From NCBI GenBank assembly GCA_937886445.1, contig CALGBY010000064.1:7293-71292 (forward strand): a stretch of 64,000 bases of DNA, written 5' to 3'. Both the position numbers and the translations under genes were made by a program. This document shows, in pieces, positions 7,930 through 16,263 of this stretch. The notes under the pieces are model-generated. The model worked only from the letters and a program-made list of their open reading frames with translations. It did no database searches and was not told the DNA's origin. This DNA comes from an uncultured Clostridia bacterium. GTDB taxonomy: Bacteria > Bacillota > Clostridia > Christensenellales > Aristaeellaceae. Each line of letters starts with the position of its first letter. Within the stretch, counting starts at the first letter, position 1.

Positions 7930-9327
7930 ATGAAAAAGTACATTGCTCTGATCCTGTGTCTCATGCTTGCGCTTTCCGTTATGTCCGCGGCGTGCGCCGA
8001 CGCGCAGACGGTGACCGGTGATGTATCCATCGCCGTCTATCCTGCCGAGGAAGAACTGTACAACTATGTATTCTCCTCTTCTTACTTTACCGAAAAATAT
8101 CCCGGCATCCATGTGACCGTGATCCCCTGGGTGAGCGAGAGCGACGAATGGCTTACCACACAGGCCGCCAACAACACCCTGCCGGATATCATGCTGGACT
8201 GGAAGGATGTGACCTATCCTGTTTCGCAGGGCTGGGTATATCCCATCACCTCCTTTATTGAAAACGATCCGGAAAGCGCGTGGATTCCGGCTAATCTGGC
8301 CGGCAAGTATGTATACGGCGGAGAGATCTACGCCGTTCCCTACCGCTATTCCCTGCGTACCTTCGCGATCAATGTTGATATGCTGGATGAACTGAACATG
8401 GATGCTCCGGAATATACCTGGGATATCGATATGTTCAAGGAGCTGCTGATCGAGGCCACCTCCTCCACCACCTCCGGTATGAACTACATCGGCTGGATGG
8501 AGGATGCTTTCCTGGCTGCCATGTCTCCGGACGGTTTCGGCGCGTGGGCTTATGATAAGGAAAACAACCGTGTCAACCTGACCGACGGCAATTTTGTGAT
8601 CGCCTCCAACCTGATCAAGGAGCTGGAGGATATTCCCGGTCTGTGCGCCGATAACCTTGTGGATGCCATGCTGACTGCCTTCGGCAAGCCCGATGACTAT
8701 TCCAAGAAGTTCGGTGACGGCGTGGATGCCGTGGGCGCCGGAAAGGTGCTTGTGACCAATACCTCCACCTGGGACTATTCCTGGTTCAAGAATTATACCT
8801 TTGAGTATGATTTCTATCCCATCCCCGGACGCAGCGGTGAAGAACCCAACATCATCACCTATACCGACCACGCTTTCATTTCCTCCACCTGCAATGCTCC
8901 CGAGGCCGCGTATGAAGTGCTCAAATTCGTCACCTTTGGCGATGGCGGCTATCAGGCGCTGCTGGACCACAGCGAGGCACAGAGGGCTGCCGGTGAGGAA
9001 CCTGATATGTGGCTGCCCATGTCCAAGTGCCCTGCCCAGCTCGAGGCCTTCGAGAAGGTGGATTATGTGCCTCAGGGCGTAAAGTGGATGTTCAATCATA
9101 TGGACAGCGCCGTTGTGGGCGACTACAACAAGTGCATCCCCGGCATGACCATCTGCATCGAGGATTATCTGAACCCCGCGATCGATGAGGTGCACACCGG
9201 CACCTCCGACGCCGAGGCGATCATGGTGGAAACCGAGCAAATGGCCAACAACTACCTGCGTGAGAGCGCCGAGATCTTCAGCGCTCAACTTGCCAAGGTA
9301 CAGGAAGAATTCAAAAGCACTCATTAA
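7930..9327 (+). CDS. Sugar ABC transporter substrate-binding protein
   Basis: A 465-residue family-1 extracellular binding protein. A classical signal peptide (residues 1-25, ending SAACADA) is followed by the bilobal binding fold (DWKDVTYPVSQGWVYPI; NTSTWDYSW). Cys22 could be lipidated, but the residues before it (MSAA) are a poor lipobox, so a soluble or differently anchored form is possible. The ATG at 7930 follows GAAGGAG. It is followed by a strong stem-loop (9339-9383) that probably keeps its mRNA level above that of the permeases, as is usual for binding proteins. Its permease partners must be one or both of the pairs at 12284-14204 and 18600-20404. Confidence 0.9.
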   Translation: MKKYIALILCLMLALSVMSAACADAQTVTGDVSIAVYPAEEELYNYVFSSSYFTEKYPGIHVTVIPWVSESDEWLTTQAANNTLPDIMLDWKDVTYPVSQGWVYPITSFIENDPESAWIPANLAGKYVYGGEIYAVPYRYSLRTFAINVDMLDELNMDAPEYTWDIDMFKELLIEATSSTTSGMNYIGWMEDAFLAAMSPDGFGAWAYDKENNRVNLTDGNFVIASNLIKELEDIPGLCADNLVDAMLTAFGKPDDYSKKFGDGVDAVGAGKVLVTNTSTWDYSWFKNYTFEYDFYPIPGRSGEEPNIITYTDHAFISSTCNAPEAAYEVLKFVTFGDGGYQALLDHSEAQRAAGEEPDMWLPMSKCPAQLEAFEKVDYVPQGVKWMFNHMDSAVVGDYNKCIPGMTICIEDYLNPAIDEVHTGTSDAEAIMVETEQMANNYLRESAEIFSAQLAKVQEEFKSTH

Positions 9328-9338
9328 TTAATGTAACG

Positions 9339-9383
9339 CCCGGCGGAAGGCTTCATCCTTTTCAGGTGAGGCTTTCCGCCGGG
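9339..9383 (+). promoter_or_regulatory. Intercistronic stem-loop after the binding-protein gene
   Basis: CCCGGCGGAA (9339-9348) pairs exactly with TTCCGCCGGG (9374-9383). No T-run follows, so it is more likely an mRNA 3'-end stabiliser or partial terminator than a full stop. It sits directly before the start of the next gene at 9399. Confidence 0.65.
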
Positions 9384-9398
9384 TGATGGGATCGAGCC

Positions 9399-12284
9399 AT
9401 GAAAGCAAAGCACATCCTGTTGATCCTGCTCGCGTGTCTTGTTACGGTGTGCGCGGTGCTGACAGCTGCCGCGCCTGACGCGGACACACAGAGAGAAAGC
9501 CTTACCGTGCATGAGGTAACGTCCGAGGAGATCGCCCGGGCGGCGGCCTGCCTTCCGTTTCCGGAGGATCGGGCGGTTTTCGTGTACCCGGAAACGGTGT
9601 CTGTGCTGCCCGGGGAGGAGACAGAGCTGAGCGTGACCGCTGATGAGGCCGGAGAGTATCTGCTGGCGGCGTCTGTGCGGGTGTCCGGAAACCGCACGGG
9701 GGACTGCTGCGTCCTGATCACGACGAAAACAGGAGCGGAGCGGGCCGCGCTGCCCGTGCTCTGGCACGACGCGCCGGGTGCTTACGCGGCGGACCGCTAC
9801 GGCAATGAGACCGTGCCGGATCAGCTGCGCTATACCGGAGCCGTTACGGGATTTCTTTACCGGGCGGATACCGTGTGTGATGAGCTTCTCACACTGGCGC
9901 TTGAAAAAGGCGAAAACAGGATCGTCTTTTCCGAAGCGGATGAAAAAGCGGAGCTGCTTTCCGTGTGGCTGGTCAGAAAAGAAGCGGAGCCTGCCTATGC
10001 CGAATACCGTGCGGCACATGCCGCGGGGGAGCAGGTCTGTCCCGGAACGGGCATTTCCGTGCAGGCGGAAAACTACACGGCAAAATCCGCCTCCGGCATT
10101 GTTGCCGCCGCGGTGAGAAGCGCCGATGTTGAGCCGTATGTTACCGGAAAAGGTCTGATCAATACGCTGGACGGCGGCAGCACGAAGCAGGCCGGCGCAG
10201 AGGTGATCTATACCTTTACAGTGGATGTGCCCGGCTGGTACGCGCCGGAATTCCGCTACGCGCAGATGCACACGGAGGATATGAGCTGCTACAGAACGCT
10301 GAAGCTGGACGGGCAGATCCCCTTCGCGGAGGCGGCGGGCATTCCCTTCGGCTATACCGGATACTCCTGGGAGCTTTGCGGCATACCGGACGGTAACGGC
10401 GGAAACGCTATGCTGTGGCTTGAAAGCGGGGAGCATACGCTTTCGCTCACATCCACGCTGCATGAATACAGCGGAGAGCTGGCGGAGCTGTCCCTTCTGG
10501 CGGATGAGATCCGCGATACGGCATTGACCATCCGCAAGGTGACCGGCAACAGCGCGGACCGCTACCGCACCTGGAACATGGAGGAATTTGTGCCCGGCAT
10601 ATCGGAGCTGCTTTCCGGTATGGCGGAGAGAGTAGACCGTGTATATGATTCCCTGCGGGAGAAATGCGGCGGCGAGCCCAGTTTCGCAGGCACGCTGAAG
10701 GTGGCCTCGGCCAATCTCAGAATGCTGGCGGCGGAGCCGGAGCGTCTGCCTTCCAATATGGCACTGTTTTCGGAGGGCTCTTCCTGCGTAAGCCAGCGGC
10801 TTGCCGATGTGAGCGACGCGCTTCGTGATCAGGGAGTGGATCTGGACAGGATCGTACTGAACGGCACCGGCAGCCCGCGTGCGGAAAAAAGCGTAAGCCT
10901 GTGGCAGACGCTGAAGGTGGAAGCGAAGAAATTCATTGCCTCCTTTTCGGGAGACACACAGGGCTACAGCAACGCGAAGGGCAGCAACGGGGAGAAGCTG
11001 GTCGTTTGGATGAACCGCCCGCTGCAGTATGTGACGCTTCTGCAGCAGATGGCGGATGCCGAATTCACTGCCCGCACAGGCATACCGGTGGAGATCTTCA
11101 TCATGCCCAGCGAAAGCAAGCTTGTGCTTTCAAACGCCGCGGGGGATACGCCGGATGTGGCCCTTTCGGTAGCGAACCAGACACCCTATAATCTTGCGCT
11201 GCGCGGAGCGGCGGCCGCGCTTTCCGATTTTGAGGATTTCTATCCCTTCATTAGCAGGGATTACAATATCGCGGCCTATTCCGGTCTGATATTGAACAAC
11301 AGGGTCTACGGCGCACTGGAAACCAGTGACTTTTATATAATGGTGTACAGAAAGGATATCCTGAAGGCGCTGGATATCCCCGCCCCGGAGACCTGGGAGG
11401 ATGTGATCGGCATCCTTCCCAAGCTGCAGCGCTACGGAATGAACTTTTTCACGCCGATCGCCGGCAACAAGGGTTCCAAGTATCTTCATGAAACGACACC
11501 CTATCTTTTCCAGGCGGGAGCGCAGCTGCTTTCGGGCGACGGCTTCAGCGTGGATTTCACCGGGGAGGAAGCCTATAACGGCTTCAAAATGATGACGGAC
11601 CTGTACCTGAAATACAGCCTTACTCAGGATACCCCCAATTTTTACAACCATTTCCGGTACGGCCTGATCCCCATCGGCATCACCAATTATTCCACCTACA
11701 TCCTGCTGAAAAACGCCGCGCCCGAGATCGCCGGGCAGTGGGAAATGACGCTGGTGCCGGGCACTCGCGCGGCGGACGGCAGCATTCTGCGCTGCCAGGT
11801 GGCCGGCGACAAGACGGACCTGATCTTCGCGTCCTCTGAGATGAAGGAGGAGGGCTGGGAATTTCTCAAATGGTGGCTGAGCAGTGAGGTGCAAAGCGAG
11901 TACGCGAACCGGCTGCTTACCCGGTACGGCCCGGAATACTTCTGGAATACCGCCAATATGACCTCCTTTTCTTCCTATCCGATGGATAAAAACGACATCG
12001 ATACCGTGCTTACACAGTGGAAGGAAAACACAAAGGAGCTGCAGAAGCATCCCGCCTCCTATATGATCGAGCGTGAGATCAGCAATGTGTGGAGCGCCGT
12101 GACGGTGAACGGTAAGGATCTGCGTACCGCGCTCGTACAGGCTGAGACCAATGTGAACCGGGAGATCAGGCAGAAGCTGACGGAATTCGGCTATATGAAG
12201 GACGGAGAAAAGCTGAAGGATTATCCGGTGCTGACGGATGAGGAACTTTACCGGCTGATCACGGAAAACGGAGAGGGGGAGTGA
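9399..12284 (+). CDS. Giant substrate-binding protein with N-terminal beta-sandwich domains
   Basis: A 961-residue exported protein. A signal peptide (residues 1-25) precedes about 500 extra residues and then a family-1 sugar-binding fold (about 535-910; KLVVWMNRP, DFYIMVYRKDIL, PETWEDVIG). The extra part holds two segments resembling carbohydrate-binding beta-sandwiches: about 60-170, and about 220-360 (VQAENYTAKSASG through ESGEHTLSLTS, a CBM6/35-like pattern), then a helical spacer. Ordinary binding proteins are 400-480 residues. It may dock long glycans before handing pieces to the transporter. The ribosome site is weak. Its stop overlaps the next start (ATGA), so it is translationally coupled to the first permease pair. 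Confidence 0.8.
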   Translation: MKAKHILLILLACLVTVCAVLTAAAPDADTQRESLTVHEVTSEEIARAAACLPFPEDRAVFVYPETVSVLPGEETELSVTADEAGEYLLAASVRVSGNRTGDCCVLITTKTGAERAALPVLWHDAPGAYAADRYGNETVPDQLRYTGAVTGFLYRADTVCDELLTLALEKGENRIVFSEADEKAELLSVWLVRKEAEPAYAEYRAAHAAGEQVCPGTGISVQAENYTAKSASGIVAAAVRSADVEPYVTGKGLINTLDGGSTKQAGAEVIYTFTVDVPGWYAPEFRYAQMHTEDMSCYRTLKLDGQIPFAEAAGIPFGYTGYSWELCGIPDGNGGNAMLWLESGEHTLSLTSTLHEYSGELAELSLLADEIRDTALTIRKVTGNSADRYRTWNMEEFVPGISELLSGMAERVDRVYDSLREKCGGEPSFAGTLKVASANLRMLAAEPERLPSNMALFSEGSSCVSQRLADVSDALRDQGVDLDRIVLNGTGSPRAEKSVSLWQTLKVEAKKFIASFSGDTQGYSNAKGSNGEKLVVWMNRPLQYVTLLQQMADAEFTARTGIPVEIFIMPSESKLVLSNAAGDTPDVALSVANQTPYNLALRGAAAALSDFEDFYPFISRDYNIAAYSGLILNNRVYGALETSDFYIMVYRKDILKALDIPAPETWEDVIGILPKLQRYGMNFFTPIAGNKGSKYLHETTPYLFQAGAQLLSGDGFSVDFTGEEAYNGFKMMTDLYLKYSLTQDTPNFYNHFRYGLIPIGITNYSTYILLKNAAPEIAGQWEMTLVPGTRAADGSILRCQVAGDKTDLIFASSEMKEEGWEFLKWWLSSEVQSEYANRLLTRYGPEYFWNTANMTSFSSYPMDKNDIDTVLTQWKENTKELQKHPASYMIEREISNVWSAVTVNGKDLRTALVQAETNVNREIRQKLTEFGYMKDGEKLKDYPVLTDEELYRLITENGEGE

Positions 12285-13183
12285 TGAGCATGATAAAGAA
12301 AATGCGCCGCGGCAGCTGGGTGCTGCTGCTCGTACCTTATCTGGTCTTCTTTTCCCTGTTCATCATCGTTCCGATCCTTGCGGCGATCGGGCTTTCGTTT
12401 ACGCAGTTCGATTCCATACAGGTTCCGGTTTTCAACGGGATCGACAATTATGTAAGGATCTTTACTCAGGACACCGTATTCATGCAGCATGTGCTGCCCA
12501 ACACCGTGCTGTTTTCGGTCATCGTTGGCCCGGGAGGCTATCTGCTTTCGGTGCTGATGGCATGGCTGCTGGCACAGCTCACCAAGGTGCCGCGTACGAT
12601 ATTCACGATCATCGTCTATTCGCCCTCGCTGACCGCGGGCGTCATCATGACCACGGTATGGCAGGTGATCTTCTCCGGCGATCAGGCCGGCTATCTCAAC
12701 AGCCTGCTGATCGAGCTGGGCCTTGTGACGCAGCCGGTCACCTTCCTGCAGAGTGAAACGATGATCATGCCCATCATGATCTTTGTATCTCTGTGGAGCA
12801 GCATGGGGATCGGCTTCCTGGCTATCCTCGCCGGCTTTGTGGGGATGGATCAGGAGCTGCTTGAGGCCGCCAGGCTGGACGGTGTGAACTCCCGTTTTCA
12901 GGAATTGATCTATGTGATCATTCCCTACACTAAGCCTACCATGCTTTTCGGCGCGGTGATGGCCATGGTAAATACATTTGCAGGCAGCGGCATCGGTGTG
13001 AGCCTTTCGGGAACGAACCCCACTCCGGGCTACGCGGGACAGCTGATCGTGAACCATATCGAGGATGTAGGCTATATCCGTTATGAGATCGGCTATGCCA
13101 GTGCTGTATCGGTGGTACTGCTGCTGTTCATCTGGTGGTGTTCCAAGGTTTGCTACAAGGTGTTCGATGTGAGCGATCAATGA
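12284..13183 (+). CDS. Sugar ABC transporter permease, MalF-like (pair 1)
   Basis: A 299-residue inner-membrane permease with six predicted helices and the cytoplasmic EAA loop (EAARLDGVNSRFQELIYVIIPYTKP) that contacts the ATPase. The ATG at 12284 overlaps the stop of the giant binding protein; a second ATG at 12290 is spaced better from AGGGGGA and may be the true start. Partner of the permease at 13332. No ATP-binding subunit is encoded in the cluster, so a shared MsmK-type ATPase from elsewhere is needed. Confidence 0.92.
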   Translation: MSMIKKMRRGSWVLLLVPYLVFFSLFIIVPILAAIGLSFTQFDSIQVPVFNGIDNYVRIFTQDTVFMQHVLPNTVLFSVIVGPGGYLLSVLMAWLLAQLTKVPRTIFTIIVYSPSLTAGVIMTTVWQVIFSGDQAGYLNSLLIELGLVTQPVTFLQSETMIMPIMIFVSLWSSMGIGFLAILAGFVGMDQELLEAARLDGVNSRFQELIYVIIPYTKPTMLFGAVMAMVNTFAGSGIGVSLSGTNPTPGYAGQLIVNHIEDVGYIRYEIGYASAVSVVLLLFIWWCSKVCYKVFDVSDQ

Positions 13184-13220
13184 AGAAAGGCCGGGTTTGA
13201 AGATCGTATACGTCCGGTTT

Positions 13221-13331
13221 TCAGACAGCCCATTGGTGTCTCATCCGGAGGGCAGGCCATAAGTCTGGAAATGGTCTCGGCCCATTTCCAAACAGCCCGT
13301 CGCTGCCTCATCCGGAGGGAGGAATATAAGT
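13221..13331 (+). repeat. Two copies of a 44-nt leader element with SD-proximal hairpin
   Basis: The gap between the permeases holds two ungapped 44-nt copies, 13221-13264 and 13288-13331 (33 of 44 identical, both containing TCATCCGGAGGG and both ending ATAAGT). Each can fold a small hairpin (TCTC..GAGG at 13239-13252; CCTC..GAGG at 13306-13318) whose 3' arm contains Shine-Dalgarno bases. The second copy supplies the ribosome site GGAGGGAGG of the gene at 13332; the first leads to an ATG at 13271 without a real gene. A third copy is at 30474-30517. Confidence 0.7.
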
Positions 13332-14204
13332 ATGAAAAGACAGAGAACAGGGATCAACCCGAAGTATTTCCATCCGAGCCAGATCAGGATCTATCTTGTG
13401 CTTTTGCCCATTATCCTGATAATGCTCCTGCCGATCCTGTATATCTTTTCCAGCGCCTTCAAGCCGCTGGATGAGCTGTTTGCCTATCCGCCCCGCTTTT
13501 TCGTGGAAAAGCCCACACTGAACAACTTTATCAAGCTGTTTACCGTATCCTCCGCTACCGCCGTTCCGGCTTCCAGATATCTTTTCAACAGTATCCTGAT
13601 CACGGCGGTGATGGTGGCGGCTACGCTGTTTGTATCGGTGGGCGCGGCGTATGTGTTTTCCAAAAAGCGGTTTCGCGGCAAGGAAAAGCTGTTCAAGATC
13701 AATCAGCTGGCAATGATGTTCGTGCCGGTGGCCGTGACCATCCCGAGATACCTTGTGATGGACAGGCTGGGGATCCTCAATACCTTCTGGGCGCATATCC
13801 TGCCCGCGCTCGCGACACCGGTAGGGCTGTTCCTGATGAAGCAGTTCATTGACGGCGTGCCGGACGCGATCGTGGAGGCTGCCGTACTGGACGGCGCGGG
13901 AGATCTCAGGATCCTTCTGAAAATGATCGTGCCCCTGATCCGCCCGGCGATGGCCACTGTGGGGATCCTGGTTTTCCAGAATGTATGGAACGCGACAGAG
14001 GCTTCCGTACTGCTGATCGATGATGAGCAGCTCAAGAACTTTGCCAACTATGTATCCGTTCTTTCCTCATCCTCCGGCAACAGTGTGGCGGGACAGGGCA
14101 TGGCCGCGGCCGGAAGCATGATCATGTTTGTGCCTAATATCGTGCTGTTCATCATTCTTCAATCCCGCGTGATGAACACCATGATGTATACGGGCGTCAA
14201 GTAG
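13332..14204 (+). CDS. Sugar ABC transporter permease, MalG-like (pair 1)
   Basis: A 290-residue membrane permease with six helices and the EAA loop (EAAVLDGAGDLRILLKMIVPLIRP), preceded by a lysine/arginine-rich N-terminus. Separated from its MalF-like partner by 148 nt, unusual for such a pair, and the spacer is filled with the duplicated leader element described at 13221-13331. Stop codon is TAG. Confidence 0.92.
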   Translation: MKRQRTGINPKYFHPSQIRIYLVLLPIILIMLLPILYIFSSAFKPLDELFAYPPRFFVEKPTLNNFIKLFTVSSATAVPASRYLFNSILITAVMVAATLFVSVGAAYVFSKKRFRGKEKLFKINQLAMMFVPVAVTIPRYLVMDRLGILNTFWAHILPALATPVGLFLMKQFIDGVPDAIVEAAVLDGAGDLRILLKMIVPLIRPAMATVGILVFQNVWNATEASVLLIDDEQLKNFANYVSVLSSSSGNSVAGQGMAAAGSMIMFVPNIVLFIILQSRVMNTMMYTGVK

Positions 14205-14232
14205 ACCGATCACAAAAGAAAGGAGGTCCGCT

Positions 14233-16263
14233 ATGAAGATCATCCGAAGCAGGTCCGCGGCATGCCTGCTGCTGGCTGTCTGTGTGCTTTTCGCGGCGCG
14301 CTTTCCCTGTGCGCTGGCCGAAAACGCGACCAGCTATTCCTATACGCTTTCCGGAGACGGTACCTGGCGCATGACGCAGGATACCTACTGCCCGGCGGGC
14401 GTCCTTTTCAGGCAGGAAGGGCTGAAGAACCCGGAGGATATCTGCTGCTACGAAAATGTGCTGTATGTGGCGGATACCGGAAACGGGCGTGTGCTCAGTT
14501 GCGATATCGAAACAGGGGCTTACGCGGAAGTGGCCCCGGGCATGTTTTCATCGCCCACCGGTGTTTACGCGAATGAGCTGGGCCTGTTTGTGGCGGACCG
14601 GGGCGCGGCCGAGGCCTACTGGCTGGACCGGGACGGAAACCTGCTGAAAACCTATTCGAAGCCTCAAAGCGCGTCCTACGGGGCAAGCAATGTATATCTG
14701 CCCATGAAGATCACGGCGGACAGCCAGGCCAATGTGTATGTGCTGAGCGCCGGTACCTATCACGGATTGGTGCAGTTTGACCGGGACGGCGAGTTTACCG
14801 GCTTTTTTGCCGCTAATGAGACCAGTCTTTCCGTAAAGCAGTGGCTGCAGTATGTGTTTTTTACCGATGAACAGAAGGCGAAGCTGTTTGATATCACGCC
14901 TGTCAGCTTCAATAATCTGGCCATACGCCGGGATGAGGGGCTGGTATATACCCTGACGCCCGAAAGTGTGCGCGGCGTGAAGCTGCACAGCGTGGCAGGC
15001 GGAAATATCCTGTCCTCCTACTCGAGAGGAGAAGGAAGATATGAGGATATTGCCCTCGGCAACGGAAACAGGATCTTCGTTGTGACCGCGAGCGGGATCG
15101 TGTATGTGTACACGGCGGCGGGTGAGCCGCTGTTCAGCTTCGGCGGGCAGGCTGTGGCGGCGGATGTGGCCGGATACGCGACGGTGGTATCGGGTATCGC
15201 CGCGGACGGCTATGACTGTGTGTATCTGCTGGACCAGCAGCGCGGCTTTGTACATTCCTATATCCCTACGGAATTCACCTCCCTCATCTATGGGGCGCTT
15301 TCGGCCTCGGACGGGGGAAAATATGAGGAGAGCGCCGGGCTGTGGAACCAGGTGCTGAAGCTCGCGCCTGATTTTCCGGCTGCCTACAACGCGATGGCGG
15401 AGGCTGCCATGCGGCAGGGAAAATGGGAGGAAGCAAGAGAAGCGTACCGCCGGGCGGATAACCGCGAAGGGTATTCCTCCGCCCAGTGGGAGATCAGAAA
15501 TGTGTGGATCGGGAAATATTTCTCGCTGATCCTCATCCTTGCCGTGTCCCTGCTGACTGTGCTTTCCGTTGTGAAAAGGATCTTCAGAAGGATCGGTATC
15601 GATAAAAAGCTGCGCGGGATAAGGGACATGGTGTTTTCGGGACGGCTCTTTAAGGAGCTGGGACTGGTGTTCTACGCGATCCGGCATCCGATAGATGTAT
15701 GGTTCTATGTGAAAAGAGAACAGCGCTGCTCTGTTGGCTCCGCGTGCATCATTTACGCGCTTTGCTATCTTGTGTTTGTATGGGACATGGCCGGTAAGGG
15801 GTATGTTTTCAACCGGGCGGATCTTTCCCACACCTCTCCCTTTTACTACGCGGCGGTGTTCTTCCTGCCGCTCGCGCTGTGGGTGGTATGCGGCTACATG
15901 GTAAGCTCGGTGATGTACGGCGAGGGGCATTTCCGCTCTGTTTTCATCGCTGGCGCTTATATGCTGTCTCCTTATCTGGTATTTATGCCTGTTCTGGTCC
16001 TTCTGTCCCTCGTACTTACGCTCAATGAGGCTTTTGTGATCGAATTCGGCACGGTGCTGATATGGGCCTGGGCGGCGATCCTGCTTTACCTCAGCGTAAA
16101 GGAGGTCCATAACTATTCGCCCCGGCGCACGCTGGGCGCCATTGCCGTGACACTGTTTTTCATAATCATCGTGATCGTGGCGGCGGCGATCGTATACATG
16201 CTGTGCCATGAGGCGGTGGATATGGCTGTGACCGTTGTGAAGGAGGCGCTGTACCGTGTCTGA
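14233..16263 (+). CDS. Membrane protein: NHL-type propeller, TPR and Yip1-like domain
   Basis: A 676-residue protein of unknown function. After a signal peptide (1-29) comes an NHL-like beta-propeller outside the cell (NVLYVADTGNGRVLSCD near residue 75; QANVYVLSAGTYHGLVQFDRDG near 160), then a short tetratricopeptide stretch (AAYNAMAEAAMRQGKWEEAREAY, about 380-410), one helix, and a C-terminal bundle of about five helices resembling Yip1 proteins (residues 490-670). Transporter-linked genes of this build occur in clostridial sugar loci. It is embedded between two permease pairs and its end overlaps the next start, so it probably helps dock or organise the import complex. That role is inference. 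Confidence 0.7.
   Translation: MKIIRSRSAACLLLAVCVLFAARFPCALAENATSYSYTLSGDGTWRMTQDTYCPAGVLFRQEGLKNPEDICCYENVLYVADTGNGRVLSCDIETGAYAEVAPGMFSSPTGVYANELGLFVADRGAAEAYWLDRDGNLLKTYSKPQSASYGASNVYLPMKITADSQANVYVLSAGTYHGLVQFDRDGEFTGFFAANETSLSVKQWLQYVFFTDEQKAKLFDITPVSFNNLAIRRDEGLVYTLTPESVRGVKLHSVAGGNILSSYSRGEGRYEDIALGNGNRIFVVTASGIVYVYTAAGEPLFSFGGQAVAADVAGYATVVSGIAADGYDCVYLLDQQRGFVHSYIPTEFTSLIYGALSASDGGKYEESAGLWNQVLKLAPDFPAAYNAMAEAAMRQGKWEEAREAYRRADNREGYSSAQWEIRNVWIGKYFSLILILAVSLLTVLSVVKRIFRRIGIDKKLRGIRDMVFSGRLFKELGLVFYAIRHPIDVWFYVKREQRCSVGSACIIYALCYLVFVWDMAGKGYVFNRADLSHTSPFYYAAVFFLPLALWVVCGYMVSSVMYGEGHFRSVFIAGAYMLSPYLVFMPVLVLLSLVLTLNEAFVIEFGTVLIWAWAAILLYLSVKEVHNYSPRRTLGAIAVTLFFIIIVIVAAAIVYMLCHEAVDMAVTVVKEALYRV

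Noticed and set aside
7831..9324. A 497-codon open frame antisense to the sugar-binding protein gene
   Set aside because: Same shadow effect; product is Gly/His/Ile-rich and lacks any domain, while the sense gene has signal peptide, ribosome site and family motifs.
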